A stretch of DNA of 51,948 nt from NCBI GenBank assembly GCA_024693325.1, contig JAILLA010000127.1, forward strand, positions 1 to 51,948. The letters run 5' to 3'. This document shows positions 33,774 through 41,583 of the stretch, piece by piece (within the stretch, counting starts at the first letter, position 1; each line of letters opens with the position of its first letter). The stretch comes from Solobacterium sp. (lineage in GTDB: Bacteria; Bacillota_I; Bacilli_A; Erysipelotrichales; Erysipelotrichaceae). The notes under the pieces were generated by a model, which saw nothing but the letters and a program-made list of their open reading frames with translations, searched no databases and was not told where the DNA came from. The translations under genes were made by a program, and so were the position numbers.

Positions 33774-34510
33774 GCGAAAAAGAAACAGTATATCCCTGCA
33801 TACGATTAAGCGAAGGCCAGCTTGAAGACCGTATACTGACATGCGGTGATCCGGCCAGGGCAAAAAAGATCGCCGGCATGCTTGACAACAGCAGATGTCT
33901 TGTGCTGAACAGGGAATTTCATACATATTACGGTGAATGGAAAGGTGTTCCGGTCAATGTCATATCGCATGGTGTTGGTGCAGGCGGCGCTGCTATAGCA
34001 TTTGAAAGCATGATGAAGATCGGCATCAAGGCGATCGTCAGGGTCGGAACATGCGGCGGAATCCAGAAGGAGATCACTGCCGGCAGTATCATCATTTCGA
34101 CCGGAGCCTGCCGGGATGACGGTGTCAGTGAAAAAATGGTTCCTGCAGGATACCCCGCTGTCTGCGATACCGATATGGTAAAAGCGCTTGATCATGCAGC
34201 AGAAGCCCGCGGTATTCCTTACTTTCAGGGGATCACGATGACCAACGCGCTTCTTTACGGCAGCCTGACAGGTTCAAATGTCAAAGTATACGCGAAAGCG
34301 AATGTCAAAGCCATGGAAAATGAACTGGCACCGCTGCTTGTACTTGCGGGTATCTACGGCGTCAAAGCCGGAGGTATTCTGACAGCCGACGCGCCTGCGT
34401 TTGAACTGATCGACGCCAGCGAGTACCAGCCTGACGAGAGCGTCGTTCAGGAGGGTGTTGAGAATTCGATCCTTGTCGCACTTGATGCGCTGGCATCATT
34501 GGAGGTCTGA
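33770..34510 (+). CDS. Nucleoside phosphorylase, PNP/UDP family (first copy)
   Basis: A 246-residue PNP_UDP_1 family enzyme. The phosphate and ribose site motifs are seen in TCGDPARAKKIAG, SHGVGAGGAAIAFE, RVGTCGGIQKEI and the ENEL segment at KAMENELAP. These hexameric-type enzymes split nucleosides with phosphate into a base and (deoxy)ribose-1-phosphate. The base preference cannot be told; uridine or a 5'-modified nucleoside is possible. The ATG at 33770 overlaps the permease stop; a longer open frame upstream is antisense-free but shadows the permease. The next gene starts one base after its stop. Confidence 0.9.
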   Translation: MSEKETVYPCIRLSEGQLEDRILTCGDPARAKKIAGMLDNSRCLVLNREFHTYYGEWKGVPVNVISHGVGAGGAAIAFESMMKIGIKAIVRVGTCGGIQKEITAGSIIISTGACRDDGVSEKMVPAGYPAVCDTDMVKALDHAAEARGIPYFQGITMTNALLYGSLTGSNVKVYAKANVKAMENELAPLLVLAGIYGVKAGGILTADAPAFELIDASEYQPDESVVQEGVENSILVALDALASLEV

Positions 34511-34511
34511 A

Positions 34512-35144
34512 ATGATCAGGCAGGAATACAAAGAAGCTGTATGCGCGGAAACACTTGCGTGCTACAGGGAAAAGCTGTTTGCCGGAACAAGCGGCAACCT
34601 GAGCTTTTATGACCGGACAGAAGGACTGATCTATATTACACCTGGTTCTTATCCGTATGAACTGATGACGCCTGATGATATCATGGTCATCACTCCCGAT
34701 GGTACCGTGAAGGATGGCATACATAAGCCTTCCAGCGAGTGGCGGCTTCATGCTGAGATCTACAAATCCATGGATAGTGTCTGCTCGGTCGTGCATACGC
34801 ATTCACCTTACGCGACCTCATTTGCGGTCAATAATATCGGGATCCCTGTGATCCTGATCGAAATGGTTCCGTTTCTCGGCGGGGATGTACCGGTCGCGCC
34901 GTTCGCACTCCCCGGTACGGATGAGGTTGGGATCTATGCTGTGAAAGCCATGACGAAAGACGGAAGAAATGCATGTCTGATGGCAAATCACGGTGTCTGC
35001 GCAGTCGGCGGTTCACTTCAGCAGGCGCACATCCGCGCAACATATGTGGAGGATGCCGCAACGATCTACAGTCACGCGCTTTCCAACGGATTCCCCGTTG
35101 TATTGATGAGTGAAGAAATGATTCAGGCTATGAAGAAGCATTGA
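34512..35144 (+). CDS. Class II aldolase/adducin family protein (sugar-1-phosphate aldolase)
   Basis: A 210-residue zinc aldolase of the FucA/AraD family. Expected active-site residues are present: Glu76 (KPSSEWRLH), His95 and His97 (VVHTHS) and His160 (MANHGVCA); GTSGNLS is the phosphate loop. These enzymes cleave ketose-1-phosphates to DHAP and an aldehyde. In its operon, between a nucleoside phosphorylase and an MtnA-like isomerase, the natural substrate is probably ribulose-1-phosphate or a 5-deoxy or 5-methylthio derivative, as for Ald2 in the DHAP shunt. GGAGGT precedes the ATG. Epimerase activity is the main alternative. Confidence 0.9.
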   Translation: MIRQEYKEAVCAETLACYREKLFAGTSGNLSFYDRTEGLIYITPGSYPYELMTPDDIMVITPDGTVKDGIHKPSSEWRLHAEIYKSMDSVCSVVHTHSPYATSFAVNNIGIPVILIEMVPFLGGDVPVAPFALPGTDEVGIYAVKAMTKDGRNACLMANHGVCAVGGSLQQAHIRATYVEDAATIYSHALSNGFPVVLMSEEMIQAMKKH

Positions 35145-35156
35145 GAAAGGGAAGTT

Positions 35157-36224
35157 ATGTACAGAGCTGATGAAGGGATCGGATTCCTGCTGAGATATGA
35201 GAATATCGCATGGTATGAAAACGGTACAGTGCGTATTCTTGACCGCAGGATCTATCCGGTGGAAACTACATATGTTACATGCACCAGGCATGAAGAAGTT
35301 GCCAAGGCGATCGCTGACATGGTCACCCAGAGCGGCGGACCGTATACTGCAGCCATGATGGGTATGGCTCTGGCAGCTTATGAAGCCTCAAACCTGGATG
35401 AGGAAAAATTCAGGGCATATATGGAACAGGCAGCGTATACGCTGTCGCACGCAAGACCGACAACAGTGAAAAAGATGGAAGCCGTGACGCAGAGGTCAAT
35501 GAAGCGCCTGAACAGGGAGCTTGAACTTGGAACGTCCCTTCAGGATATGCCGGAAAAACTGTTTGATGAAGCTGTCTGCAGACTGAACGAAACATACGAT
35601 AAGTATGACCTTGTCGCAAAACATCTTGCGGACAAGATCCCGCATAACGGCACCGTTATGACACAGTGTTTTGCTGAAACGATCATCGGAACACTGCTCA
35701 GGGAATGCCGTAAGCGCGGCAGCGAGATCAAAATGATCTGTCCGGAAACCAGGCCGTATTACCAGGGAGCCAGGCTGACAGCCAGCGTAGCTTATGACAT
35801 GGGATTCGACACGACGATCATTACGGACAATATGCCGGCATTTGTCATGCACGAAAAACATGTGGATGTATTCACTTCAGCAGCCGACGTGATCACCATG
35901 GACGGATATGTCGTAAATAAGATCGGTACATTTCAGATCGCGCTGGCAGCCCGTTACTGGGGAATACCGTACTTCACAACAGGAACACCCAATCCCGGGC
36001 ACCCGACTATGGAAAACGTTGAGATCGAACTGAGAGATCCGGATCTGGTCCTGGAATCCATGGGATACAACCATACACTGAAGGGGATCAAAGGATTCTA
36101 TCCGGCATTTGATGTAACTCCGCCCAAACTGATCGACGGGATCGTTACTGATAAAGGGATCTTCTCACCGTACAATCTTTCAGCATATTTTGATAAGGAC
36201 CAGCAACATGACCAGGATCGTTGA
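35157..36224 (+). CDS. MtnA/eIF2B-like aldose-1-phosphate isomerase
   Basis: A 355-residue protein of the MtnA/eIF-2B alpha family. The catalytic Cys171 (MTQCFAETIIG) and Asp244 (TSAADVI) align with Cys160 and Asp240 of Bacillus MtnA; ETRPYYQGARLTA, ITDNMPA and VNKIGTFQIALAA are family landmarks. MtnA turns methylthioribose-1-phosphate into the ribulose form; relatives act on 5-deoxyribose-1-phosphate or ribose-1,5-bisphosphate. Sequence around the Cys is unusual (CFAE rather than CNAG), so the substrate may differ. AAAGGGAAG precedes the ATG. It lies directly after the aldolase gene, which would take its product, and overlaps the second phosphorylase gene by 17 bases. Confidence 0.88.
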   Translation: MYRADEGIGFLLRYENIAWYENGTVRILDRRIYPVETTYVTCTRHEEVAKAIADMVTQSGGPYTAAMMGMALAAYEASNLDEEKFRAYMEQAAYTLSHARPTTVKKMEAVTQRSMKRLNRELELGTSLQDMPEKLFDEAVCRLNETYDKYDLVAKHLADKIPHNGTVMTQCFAETIIGTLLRECRKRGSEIKMICPETRPYYQGARLTASVAYDMGFDTTIITDNMPAFVMHEKHVDVFTSAADVITMDGYVVNKIGTFQIALAARYWGIPYFTTGTPNPGHPTMENVEIELRDPDLVLESMGYNHTLKGIKGFYPAFDVTPPKLIDGIVTDKGIFSPYNLSAYFDKDQQHDQDR

Positions 36225-37059
36225 AGAAGAACGCAGAAATCTGAAGGATGCTGATGTCGGCAACGGCAATTTCTATGCGGGAACAGAAGTCAATCCGAAA
36301 GTACTGATGCCGGGAAGTCCTGACCGTGTCAGGCTTATGGCAGGTCAGTGGGATGAAGGGGCCAGGCTGTGGCCGCGTGAACGGGGATTTATGGTTGCCA
36401 GCGGCACATATAAAGGTGCACCGATCACAGCCGTATCACACGGCATCGGCGGTGCCAGTCTTGAAACACCGATCATGAACCTTCTGCCATACCATCCGGA
36501 TGCGATCATCCGTGTCGGCACGACAGGCGCGCTCAGGGCGGATATCCAAACAGGAGACCTGATCATCAATGATGCCTGTGTAAGACTTGACGGTACATCC
36601 GGTATGTATGTGATCGATCAGTATCCGGCTGCTGCGGACGCGGAAGTCACTATGGCCCTGATACAGGCATGTGAGAATCTTGGATTCACTTATCATGTCG
36701 GCACAGGATGTACGTGCGCAAGTTTTTATGCCGGACAGGCAAGGCCTGCGTACGGGGGATATGAACGGAGTGACAGGGAAGCCTTCTTCCAGGATATGAT
36801 CTCTGCCGGAGTTCTGAACTTTGAAATGGAAGCTGCGACATTGCTGACATTCGGCAGACTGTTCGGTGTCCGTACATGCATGATCGCTTCTGTTGTAGCC
36901 AACAGGATCACCGGGGAATGGGCAGATAAATCCGGCGAAGACAGATCATCACTGGCCGGAGCAGAAGCCCTGAGGATCCTGACAGCCTGGGATGAGATCA
37001 AAAAAAAGCAGGGGAAGAAATATTTCTTTCCTGCACTGCTTGAATTTACGAAAAAATGA
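36208..37059 (+). CDS. Nucleoside phosphorylase, PNP/UDP family (second copy)
   Basis: A 283-residue PNP_UDP_1 protein, closest in style to uridine phosphorylases: VLMPGSPDRVRLMAGQW, SHGIGGASLETPIMN, RVGTTGALRADIQTGD and FEMEAATLLTFG (ribose-binding EMEA). It differs strongly from the first copy, so the two likely take different bases. AAGGA lies 8 bases before ATG 36208. It is the last gene of the operon; a bidirectional terminator follows. With the isomerase and aldolase, it could supply ribose-1-phosphate for conversion to DHAP and glycolaldehyde. Confidence 0.9.
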   Translation: MTRIVEEERRNLKDADVGNGNFYAGTEVNPKVLMPGSPDRVRLMAGQWDEGARLWPRERGFMVASGTYKGAPITAVSHGIGGASLETPIMNLLPYHPDAIIRVGTTGALRADIQTGDLIINDACVRLDGTSGMYVIDQYPAAADAEVTMALIQACENLGFTYHVGTGCTCASFYAGQARPAYGGYERSDREAFFQDMISAGVLNFEMEAATLLTFGRLFGVRTCMIASVVANRITGEWADKSGEDRSSLAGAEALRILTAWDEIKKKQGKKYFFPALLEFTKK

Positions 37060-37065
37060 ACTCAG

Positions 37066-37095
37066 TGAAAAAGTACAGAAATGTACTTTTTTGCT
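37066..37095. terminator. Bidirectional terminator between nucleoside operon and punA
   Basis: AAAAGTACA-GAAA-TGTACTTTT, with TTTTTTGC on the plus strand and TTTTTCAC on the minus strand. It serves both convergent transcripts. Confidence 0.88.
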
Positions 37096-37096
37096 T

Positions 37097-37933
37097 TTAC
37101 TGCAGGCTTATTTTCCCGATGAGTTTTTCAATATAAGCCGAGAAATTCTCTGCAACAGCATGTGCCGCAACGGTCACCTCTTCAGAGGTCAGCGGTCTGT
37201 CAAGGACACCTGCTGCCATGTTGGTAACCACGCTGAAACCAAGGACCTTCATGCCGCAGTGCGCGGCTGTCAATGCTTCCGTAACGGTGGACATACCCAC
37301 GGTATCTCCGCCCAGGATACGGATCGCCCTGATCTCAGCAGGGGTCTCAAACTGCGGTCCGGGCATAAACATATAGACACCTTCACGCAGGGTCAGTCCG
37401 GAGTCCTTTCCGCATTCCTTCGCCAGTTCACGGAGTTCCGGTGTATACATATTGGTCACATCAAAGAAACGGGGACCGAATTCTTCAACATTAGGACCGC
37501 GCAGCGGGCTTCCTCCGTTCAGCTTGATATGATCTTTGATGATCATGATATCTCCGACATTGTAGTCTGTATTGACGCCGCCTGCGGCATTGGTGAGGAT
37601 AACAGCTTTGACACCGAGGAGCTTCAGAACACGGATAGGAATGACCAGCTGCTCAAAGTCATATCCTTCATAACTGTGAAAACGTCCGGACATGCAGACG
37701 ACACGTTTGCCTGCCAGTGTTCCGAAGATCAGTTTGCCGGCATGTGATCTGACAGTAGAGATCAGGAAATTAGGAATATCTGCGTAATCAAAGGACACCT
37801 GGTCTTTGATCTGCTGAGACAAAGGCCCCAGACTTGATCCGAGGATCAGAGCGATCTCCGGTTCCTGATCGATCCGTTCTTTCAGCCAGTCTGCCGCAGC
37901 TTTGAAATATGCATAATCATAACTGTAACGCAT
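37097..37933 (-). CDS. punA: Purine nucleoside phosphorylase PunA (trimeric type)
   Basis: A 278-residue trimeric-type purine nucleoside phosphorylase. LILGSSLG (phosphate), SHAGKL, GRFHSYEG, NAAGGVNTDY and VGMSTVTEALTAAHCG are the standard motifs. It releases hypoxanthine or guanine and (deoxy)ribose-1-phosphate from nucleosides. GGAGGT precedes its ATG. It is transcribed towards the nucleoside operon and shares its terminator. It is unrelated in subfamily to the two PNP/UDP-type enzymes nearby. Confidence 0.95.
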   Translation of the reverse strand: MRYSYDYAYFKAAADWLKERIDQEPEIALILGSSLGPLSQQIKDQVSFDYADIPNFLISTVRSHAGKLIFGTLAGKRVVCMSGRFHSYEGYDFEQLVIPIRVLKLLGVKAVILTNAAGGVNTDYNVGDIMIIKDHIKLNGGSPLRGPNVEEFGPRFFDVTNMYTPELRELAKECGKDSGLTLREGVYMFMPGPQFETPAEIRAIRILGGDTVGMSTVTEALTAAHCGMKVLGFSVVTNMAAGVLDRPLTSEEVTVAAHAVAENFSAYIEKLIGKISLQ

Positions 37934-37983
37934 AATGATACCTCCGGCTCAATGTTATCATAAACACAGATCAATCTGAAGAA

Positions 37984-38011
37984 TGGACAAAACAGGGAAA
38001 TTCTGTATAGT
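37984..38011 (+). promoter_or_regulatory. Promoter of the GNAT-cdd operon
   Basis: TGGACA, a 16-bp spacer and TATAGT. The predicted transcription start, about 7 bases on, coincides with the ATG at 38019, so the mRNA may be leaderless. Confidence 0.6.
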
Positions 38012-38018
38012 TTATTTT

Positions 38019-38723
38019 ATGAATAAGACGGAAAGAAGATCGATCATAGAGTGGATCAGCAGGGATCCTGTACGTTTCCGGCATATGCTGGATTTCTACG
38101 ATACCGGCGGAAAGATCTGCCAGATCGATGAAAAAGCATTACTGCTGGTAAAAGAAGAAGAAAGACTGGCATACGGGGCAGGCAGGGATATACAGGCCGA
38201 TCCCCGATGGCTGTATCTGATCGATGACCGGGACGAAATGAACAGACTGCTGGATGCCGGTATACTTGCGGACGACATTAATCCTGTATGGATGGTCTAT
38301 TATCCATCAGGGACGGTGACCGGACGGAAAGAGATCCCGGGCATCCGTTTCCGCCGTCTGACAATGGCAGACAGTGAGTTCGTCAGGGATCATTATGATG
38401 CTCCGGGAGCGAATCAGCCCGGTGTGATCGAAAAATGCATCAGCGACGGAATGATCGGGGCTGAAGATGAGCATGGATTATGCGGATTTATCGGGCAGCA
38501 CAGGGAAGGCACGATCGGGTTCCTGTTCGTTCTTCCGAGTCACAGGCGGCGCGGGATCGCGCAGGAACTGGAACAGGAAATGATCCGTCATCAGCTGGAG
38601 CGGATGCGTTTCCCTTATGCGCATGTGCTGGAACACAATGAGAGATCGCTTGCCCTCCAGAAAAAGATCGGTATGGAGATCTATCCTGATCTCTATTATT
38701 GGGCTGCGGGGCGTGACTTCTGA
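38019..38723 (+). CDS. GNAT family N-acetyltransferase
   Basis: A 234-residue protein. The C-terminal half is a GNAT/FR47-like acetyltransferase: GFLFVLPSHRRRGIAQELEQEMI carries the acetyl-CoA binding R/Q-x-x-G-x-G/A loop, and HNERSLALQKKIGM is the typical end. The N-terminal 110 residues are a separate alpha/beta part. The substrate is unknown. No ribosome binding site precedes 38019, and a promoter -10 ends 7 bases before it. An in-frame ATG at 37983 would place the promoter inside the gene, so 38019 is preferred. cdd follows after 12 bases. Confidence 0.85.
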   Translation: MNKTERRSIIEWISRDPVRFRHMLDFYDTGGKICQIDEKALLLVKEEERLAYGAGRDIQADPRWLYLIDDRDEMNRLLDAGILADDINPVWMVYYPSGTVTGRKEIPGIRFRRLTMADSEFVRDHYDAPGANQPGVIEKCISDGMIGAEDEHGLCGFIGQHREGTIGFLFVLPSHRRRGIAQELEQEMIRHQLERMRFPYAHVLEHNERSLALQKKIGMEIYPDLYYWAAGRDF

Positions 38724-38735
38724 CAGGAGGCATAT

Positions 38736-39146
38736 ATGGATCAGAAACTAAAGGAAACATTGATCAGAACGGCATCAAAAGCCAGACATAAGGCAAGGGT
38801 GTATACCGGTTTTCATGTAGGCGCAGCGCTGCTTACAAAAACAGGTGAGATCTTCACCGGCTGCAATGTTGAACTGCACACGACATTGTCGAGTATCTGT
38901 GCAGAACGCACTGCGATCGTAAAAGCTGTGTCAGAAGGATATACGGAATTTGAGGCGATCGCCGTCGTGTCTGACTCACCCAAAGCAATTTCACCCTGTT
39001 CGTTCTGCCGTCAGTATCTGATCGACTTTGATCCGGATATTCTCATGATCATGTCAAACGAAGAGATGACGGATGTGGTTGAAATGACCGTACGGGAATT
39101 GGTGCCAATGGCTTTTGTCGGAAGCGGAAGGAAGCAGAAATCATGA
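38736..39146 (+). CDS. cdd: Cytidine deaminase
   Basis: A 136-residue zinc-dependent cytidine deaminase, the short tetrameric form. Zinc ligands are Cys55 (CAERTA, with catalytic Glu57), Cys88 and Cys91 (PCSFCRQ). FHVGAALL and GCNVE near the N-terminus match the family. It converts (deoxy)cytidine to (deoxy)uridine, feeding the phosphorylases encoded nearby. AGGAGG lies 5 bases before the ATG. It overlaps the phosphoribosyltransferase gene by four bases. Confidence 0.95.
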   Translation: MDQKLKETLIRTASKARHKARVYTGFHVGAALLTKTGEIFTGCNVELHTTLSSICAERTAIVKAVSEGYTEFEAIAVVSDSPKAISPCSFCRQYLIDFDPDILMIMSNEEMTDVVEMTVRELVPMAFVGSGRKQKS

Positions 39147-39724
39147 AGAATACATATACGATCAATGTGTGCGGCATCAGACGTGAACTGCCGCTGGTGC
39201 CCATTAATGAAACACTTGCTTATGCCAGCTTTGTTGTCATAGGTGACACAGAGATGGTCTCCCATGCGGGCAGGCTGCTGGCAGAAAAGGTATCGGATGC
39301 TGAAGTGATCATGACTGCAGAAGCCAAGGGGATCGCTCTGGCGTATGAGGTCTCGCGCTGTCTTGGCATGAAAGAGTTTATCGTGGCAAGAAAGAGCGTA
39401 AAGTCATATATGCGCTCCTTTGAAAGCGTAGAGCTTGAGTCGATCACCACGACCGGCAAACAGCATCTTTATCTTGATGAACAGGACGCGCTGAAGATCC
39501 GCGGCAAAAAGATCTGTCTGGTGGACGATGTCATCTCGACCGGCCAGTCTGTGGAAGCGCTGGAACGGCTGGCACTGCAGGCCGGCGGTACCGTGATCCA
39601 TAAAGCGGCGATACTGGCGGAAGGAGAGGCAGCAGCACGTGATGATCTGACATATCTCCAGGTCCTGCCGTTGTTTGAAAAGAATACGGACGGGAATTAC
39701 CGGGAGATCGTGCCTGAGCATTAA
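39143..39724 (+). CDS. Purine phosphoribosyltransferase-like protein
   Basis: A 193-residue type I phosphoribosyltransferase. The PRPP-binding motif is CLVDDVISTGQS near residue 130; MTAEAKGIALAYEVSRCLGM matches the region before the active site in adenine and xanthine phosphoribosyltransferases. It likely salvages a base released by nucleoside phosphorylases into a nucleotide. The exact base is uncertain, and the family also includes regulatory members. It overlaps cdd by four bases. Confidence 0.85.
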   Translation: MKNTYTINVCGIRRELPLVPINETLAYASFVVIGDTEMVSHAGRLLAEKVSDAEVIMTAEAKGIALAYEVSRCLGMKEFIVARKSVKSYMRSFESVELESITTTGKQHLYLDEQDALKIRGKKICLVDDVISTGQSVEALERLALQAGGTVIHKAAILAEGEAAARDDLTYLQVLPLFEKNTDGNYREIVPEH

Positions 39725-39752
39725 CGGCAGACTGATACAGGAAACCGGAAAT

Positions 39753-39947
39753 ATGAAAATCGATATTGAGAAACTCAGGGAAGATCTGGAAAATGACAGC
39801 CTTGGTGCCTGGTTCGGCGGCGGATTCGGCGGAGCGCTTTTTGAATCGGTGGAAATAAAACACGCGTCGGATGAAGAACTGCTGGAAGCTGCCCGGAAAA
39901 GGCATGTTGATCTGCGTCAATATCTGTCAGCAGACGATGAAGACTGA
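39753..39947 (+). CDS. Small conserved-looking protein of unknown function
   Basis: A 64-residue acidic protein: a short helical start (KIDIEKLREDLEND), a glycine-rich centre (AWFGGGFGGALFES) and a helical end (ASDEELLEAARKRHVDLRQY). The layout resembles small unnamed proteins of Clostridia with a similar C-terminal helix; I cannot assign a function. ATG 39753 lies 28 bases after the phosphoribosyltransferase gene with a weak GGAAA ahead. A clear terminator follows, so it is the last gene of the cdd operon. Confidence 0.6.
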   Translation: MKIDIEKLREDLENDSLGAWFGGGFGGALFESVEIKHASDEELLEAARKRHVDLRQYLSADDED

Positions 39948-39953
39948 ACTGTG

Positions 39954-39978
39954 AAAAGGAACAGCAGGTTCCTTTTTT
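39954..39978 (+). terminator. Terminator of the GNAT-cdd operon
   Basis: AAAAGGAAC and GTTCCTTTT pair around AGCAG, and the T-run continues to 39978. Confidence 0.85.
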
Positions 39979-40046
39979 GTATACAGGTATTCTGATGGTT
40001 TGGAACAAAGGACAGGGAAAAAAGTTTATAATCAATTATGTGAAAA

Positions 40047-40064
40047 GGATCATCTACATGATCC
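40047..40064 (+). promoter_or_regulatory. Hairpin directly upstream of a ribosome binding site
   Basis: GGATCAT-CTAC-ATGATCC forms a perfect 7-bp stem that ends one position before GGGAGG (40065-40070). It lies in the leader of the 40079 gene, downstream of a TATAAT at 40027-40032. It could control translation or be an operator. Confidence 0.45.
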
Positions 40065-40078
40065 GGGAGGCCTGAGCG

Positions 40079-40357
40079 ATGGATGCTAAAAAGGAAGCGG
40101 CGGATAAGCTGATCAGCGTTCTGATGAGAATGGGATACCCGCGGGAGTTCGGGACTGTGATCGCACAGGAACTGCACAGCGAGAAAATGATCAACAGGAT
40201 GACGTCTTATCTGATCAAGGCAAAACCGGACAGGCCGGAGGAGATCGTCGATGAAATGCTGGCGATCAAAAGCGACGTGGAACAATGGATCCGCAAAAAG
40301 AAGGCGGAGCATACAAACCGGAAGATCAATGAATATCTGAACCGGCCGGATGAATGA
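40079..40357 (+). CDS. Small helical protein of unknown function
   Basis: A 92-residue charged, apparently all-helical protein (KEAADKLISVLMRMGYPREFGTVIA, then EEIVDEMLAIKSDVEQWIRKKKAEH). No signal peptide, membrane segment or known motif was seen. GGGAGG lies 8 bases before the ATG, so the start is well supported. The next gene has its own extended -10 promoter inside the gap. Function unknown. Confidence 0.7.
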   Translation: MDAKKEAADKLISVLMRMGYPREFGTVIAQELHSEKMINRMTSYLIKAKPDRPEEIVDEMLAIKSDVEQWIRKKKAEHTNRKINEYLNRPDE

Positions 40358-40373
40358 TCAGACAGAACAGGAT

Positions 40374-40382
40374 TGATATAAT
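40374..40382 (+). promoter_or_regulatory. Extended -10 promoter upstream of the RibD_C-UPF0158 gene
   Basis: TGATATAAT at 40374-40382, followed closely by a T-run and GGAGG at 40389-40393. It could be the main promoter for the long run of genes to thiN. Confidence 0.55.
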
Positions 40383-40403
40383 TTTTTTGGAGGAATTAGC
40401 GAA

Positions 40404-41558
40404 ATGAAAAAGAGACCGTATGTGATCTGTCACATGACAGGATCGATCGATCAGAAAGTGACAGGTGAATTTCTTTCAACAGAGACAGGAAGAAAAGCAG
40501 CGGATGACTATTACAGAATACACAGGGACTTTGAAGCAGACGCATTTGCCTGCGGCAGGGTTACGATGGAAGGAAGCTTTACAAATGGATGGTATCCGGA
40601 CCTTTCGGTTTTTGATGATGCCGGAGAGATCAGCCATGAGGACTATGTTCCCGCGGATGCGTATTACTCGGAAAAATATGCTGTCGCGTTCGACAGAAAG
40701 GGCAGACTGGGCTGGAAGGAATCCATCATTCATGATGAAGATCCCGGCTATGACAACAGCTATGTGATCGAAGTCCTGACGGAAAATGTTCCGGACCAGA
40801 TCCTGCATTATTACCGGAGTATCGGTGTTGCCTATATCTTTGCCGGAAACAAGGTCCTGAATATCGCCACAGCCCTGGAAAAACTGTATGACATGTTTGA
40901 GATCAGGACACTGCTGCTGGAAGGCGGAAGCGTTCTGGACGGGGCATTCCTGAAAAAGAATGTGATCGATGAGCTGAGCCTTGTCACTGCGCCTGTCCTG
41001 GCAGATGAAAAAGACAAACCGCTGTTTGCCGGTTCTTTCATGACGCAATTCCGCCTGATGAGCGCGCAGGCAACAGAAGCAGGAAATCTCTGGATGCGTT
41101 ATCACAGTTTGAGTGAAAACAGCCTGCCGTGTCTCAAACTGAAAAAAGTAGCCGAAGCAATTGAAATGGCAGACGATTTCTTGACATATTACTATGATCT
41201 CAAGACAGGGGAACTGGAATCCAAAATCAATGATACGGCGTTTATGGATTCAGAGGCTGAAGATGAATTTGATGTCCTGCTGGAAGAAGATCCGGACCGC
41301 TTTGTAGAAATGCCCGGAAGATATGATCTCCATAATTCTCCTTACAGTGATTACAGGATGATGGAAGCGTTCATTGAAACGCAGCCGATGTATAAAAACA
41401 AACTCGGCAGGGCGATCCAGGGAAAGGGCGCGTTCCGCAGGTTCCGGGATGCTGTAGCACAGCTCTACCTCCTGGATGACTGGTATAAATTCCAGAACAG
41501 TTTCCGTCTTGAAGCAGCGAAATGGTGGTGCCGGAAAGAAGGCTGGCACTTTGAATAA
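40404..41558 (+). CDS. RibD_C reductase domain fused to UPF0158 domain
   Basis: A 384-residue two-domain protein. Residues 1 to about 235 are a RibD C-terminal/dihydrofolate reductase-like domain (RPYVICHMTGSIDQKV, ADAFACGRVTMEG, LLLEGGSVLDGAFL, DELSLVTAPVLAD), which in relatives binds NADPH and reduces pterin- or riboflavin-pathway compounds. Residues 245-384 match the UPF0158 family: DDFLTYYYDLKTGEL, AIQGKGAFRRFRDAV, WYKFQNSFRLEAAKWWC. The function of UPF0158 is unknown, and I know of no established role for the pair. GGAGG lies upstream of the ATG. The reading frame is continuous, with no internal ribosome binding site seen at the junction. Confidence 0.82.
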   Translation: MKKRPYVICHMTGSIDQKVTGEFLSTETGRKAADDYYRIHRDFEADAFACGRVTMEGSFTNGWYPDLSVFDDAGEISHEDYVPADAYYSEKYAVAFDRKGRLGWKESIIHDEDPGYDNSYVIEVLTENVPDQILHYYRSIGVAYIFAGNKVLNIATALEKLYDMFEIRTLLLEGGSVLDGAFLKKNVIDELSLVTAPVLADEKDKPLFAGSFMTQFRLMSAQATEAGNLWMRYHSLSENSLPCLKLKKVAEAIEMADDFLTYYYDLKTGELESKINDTAFMDSEAEDEFDVLLEEDPDRFVEMPGRYDLHNSPYSDYRMMEAFIETQPMYKNKLGRAIQGKGAFRRFRDAVAQLYLLDDWYKFQNSFRLEAAKWWCRKEGWHFE

Positions 41559-41583
41559 AACGGCAGAAGCAGTGTGAGGTACT

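Noticed and set aside
37097-37747. Plus-strand open frame over punA
   Set aside because: The minus strand has all purine nucleoside phosphorylase motifs and a ribosome binding site.
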